NCBI GenBank assembly: GCA_020354595.1
Contig: CP070650.1
Coordinates: 2,494,611-2,503,466, forward strand
Direction of reading: 5' to 3'
Origin: Myxococcales bacterium
GTDB taxonomy: Bacteria; Myxococcota_A; Polyangia; Polyangiales; Houyiibacteriaceae
DNA: 8,856 nucleotides
Position numbers and translations under genes: made by a program. Shown in pieces: positions 8,042 through 8,856 of this stretch; position 1 is the stretch's first letter, and every line of letters starts with the position of its first letter. The notes under the pieces were generated by a model, which had not been told where the DNA came from, ran no database searches, and worked only from the letters and a program-made list of their open reading frames with translations.

Positions 8042-8856
8042 CTACTCGCACTTGCCTTTGTGCCAATCGTTGCCGTGGCAGTCGCCCTTGTCGCTGTCGC
8101 TGTCCGAGTCGCTGTCGCTGTCCGAGTCGCTGTCGCTATCCGAGTCGCTGTCGCTATCGGAGTCGCTGTCGCTATCCGAATCGGAGTCGTCACAGTCACG
8201 ATCGCAACAGCATTCTTTGTCCTCGCACCACTCGTTGCAGTGCCCTTGGATGTGCCGCGCGATCTTGCCGCACAGCTCGTCGTCGTCGATCTTGCTCGTG
8301 CACGCCTGGTACACGTGCTCGGCCAACTGCCCGCACCTTTCCTCGCAGCTCGGCGGCTCGGGATCGGTGCAGTGCTTGTCCTTGCACTTCGCGACCGCCT
8401 CGCGTGCGATCCGGGCGCAGCGATCCTCGTCGCAACCCGCCTCGACGCATATCTCGAAGAACTTGCGCCCTGCGTCTTCACAGCGCTCTTCGCAGACGGG
8501 TGGCTCCGGATCCTCGCAGTTCTCCGCGAGACACTCGAGAAGCGCGGCACGCGCGAGCTCTACGCACACCGCTTCATCTTCACCGACCTCCAGGCCGAAT
8601 AGGCACTCTTCGAGCACAGCCGCGGCAGCCAGCTTGCAGTCGTCTTCACAGACCGGCGGCTCTGGGTCTTCGCAGTTCTCTTCGAGGCAGTCCTCGAACG
8701 CTTGCCGGGCAAGCTCGGCACATCGCTTGTCGAGGCCGCCATCGCCCCCGGATCCGCCTTCACCTCCGGCTCTACTGCCCTTTGGCACGGGCTGAATGCC
8801 GGCGCCGCCGCTACCACCCGCGCCGTCTGCGACGCAGGCCGCGTAGACCTCCCGAG
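8042..8856 (-). CDS. Cys-rich repeat protein with Ser-Asp tract (N-terminus beyond window edge)
   Basis: The frame is open from the right edge to TAG at 8042, giving 270 visible residues. A GTG at 8788 is not the likely start, because the frame upstream continues with coding-like sequence (EVYAAC, then a Gly/Ser linker). The visible part has 29 Cys. After the linker come three full modules and one partial module of 49-52 residues. Each is built of Cx10C helices (for example CVELARAALLEC) joined by Cx4C, then Cx7C containing DPEPP, then Cx3C. Cys spacing is almost invariant, which suggests disulfide-linked helical hairpins outside the cytoplasm or metal binding. The chain ends in a CCC cluster, 16 Ser-Asp pairs, and a tail with two Cys nine residues apart and two His. 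I do not recognise the family. Likely an exported, acidic, stalk- or spacer-like or calcium-binding protein; this is inference. It probably does not belong to the sulfatase operon, although it lies 85 bp upstream on the same strand. Confidence 0.8.
   Translation of the reverse strand, partial: REVYAACVADGAGGSGGAGIQPVPKGSRAGGEGGSGGDGGLDKRCAELARQAFEDCLEENCEDPEPPVCEDDCKLAAAAVLEECLFGLEVGEDEAVCVELARAALLECLAENCEDPEPPVCEERCEDAGRKFFEICVEAGCDEDRCARIAREAVAKCKDKHCTDPEPPSCEERCGQLAEHVYQACTSKIDDDELCGKIARHIQGHCNEWCEDKECCCDRDCDDSDSDSDSDSDSDSDSDSDSDSDSDSDSDSDSDKGDCHGNDWHKGKCE
8090..8185 (-). repeat. 18-bp tandem repeat encoding 16 Ser-Asp pairs
   Basis: Five units of TCG-GAT-AGC-GAC-AGC-GAC (with C or T wobble, and one TCC) occupy 8090-8179, and one further Ser-Asp pair fills 8180-8185. 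The period is 18 bases while the peptide period is 6, so the array spread as a hexapeptide unit. The repeat is in frame and keeps the reading frame for any whole-unit gain or loss. Confidence 0.9.
8189..8722 (-). repeat. Tandem Cys-rich coding repeats, about 147-156 bp each
   Basis: Units start at the Cys codons at 8722, 8566, 8419 and 8272 on the minus strand, the last being partial and degenerate. The Cys positions and the ENCEDPEPPVCE core repeat at protein level. DNA similarity is visible around the DPEPP segments (8491-8524 and 8647-8682), which points to internal duplication followed by divergence. Confidence 0.75.

Noticed and set aside
8090..8185. Possible CRISPR-like array
   Set aside because: The 18-bp units are directly adjacent with no spacers and lie in frame in a coding region.
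7955..8602. Plus-strand open frame with a hydrophobic Val-Ala-Val repeat resembling membrane segments
   Set aside because: The repeat is simply the antisense reading of the 18-bp Ser-Asp array.
8786..8788. GTG as start of the Cys-rich gene
   Set aside because: The frame stays open to the window edge with a matching helix segment (EVYAAC), and no ribosome site precedes the GTG.

Overview
The window is GC-rich and looks like the chromosome of an aerobic Gram-negative bacterium. All seven genes I can support lie on the minus strand, so the description runs from right to left. Twin-arginine and lipoprotein signals, glutathione-linked enzymes and a Gly/Ser-linked, Cys-rich repeat protein would suit a Myxococcota (Polyangia-type) genome. 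That placement is inferred from style only, because no phylogenetic marker is present.

Right edge (8856-8042): the C-terminal part of a Cys-rich repeat protein. It has regular Cx10C helices joined by 'DPEPP' linkers, then a tract of 16 Ser-Asp pairs encoded by an 18-bp tandem repeat, then a short Cys/His tail. An 85-bp gap with a possible promoter separates it from the next block.

Main block (7956-1): six genes in tight order. They are a lipoprotein sulfatase; a glutathione-dependent formaldehyde dehydrogenase (FrmA/AdhC type); an ETHE1-like metallo-beta-lactamase-fold protein (probable persulfide dioxygenase); a fusion of a membrane di-iron fatty acid hydroxylase/sterol desaturase with a tandem rhodanese; a secreted GH113-like TIM-barrel glycosidase; and a Tat-exported sulfite oxidase with a C-terminal cytochrome c, cut by the left edge. 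Junctions are 14 bp, 1 bp, 81 bp, a 1-base overlap (TGATG) and a 4-base overlap (ATGA), so an operon is likely.

How they may work together (inference): rhodanese (sulfane sulfur transfer), persulfide dioxygenase (GSSH to sulfite) and sulfite oxidase (sulfite to sulfate, electrons to cytochrome c) form a complete sulfane-sulfur-to-sulfate route. FrmA adds glutathione-dependent formaldehyde removal, so a methylated sulfur compound or a sulfate ester is a reasonable guess for the substrate. The sulfatase and glycosidase suggest a sulfated or glycosidic source. The hydroxylase-rhodanese fusion and the Cys-rich/Ser-Asp protein are the least ordinary items.
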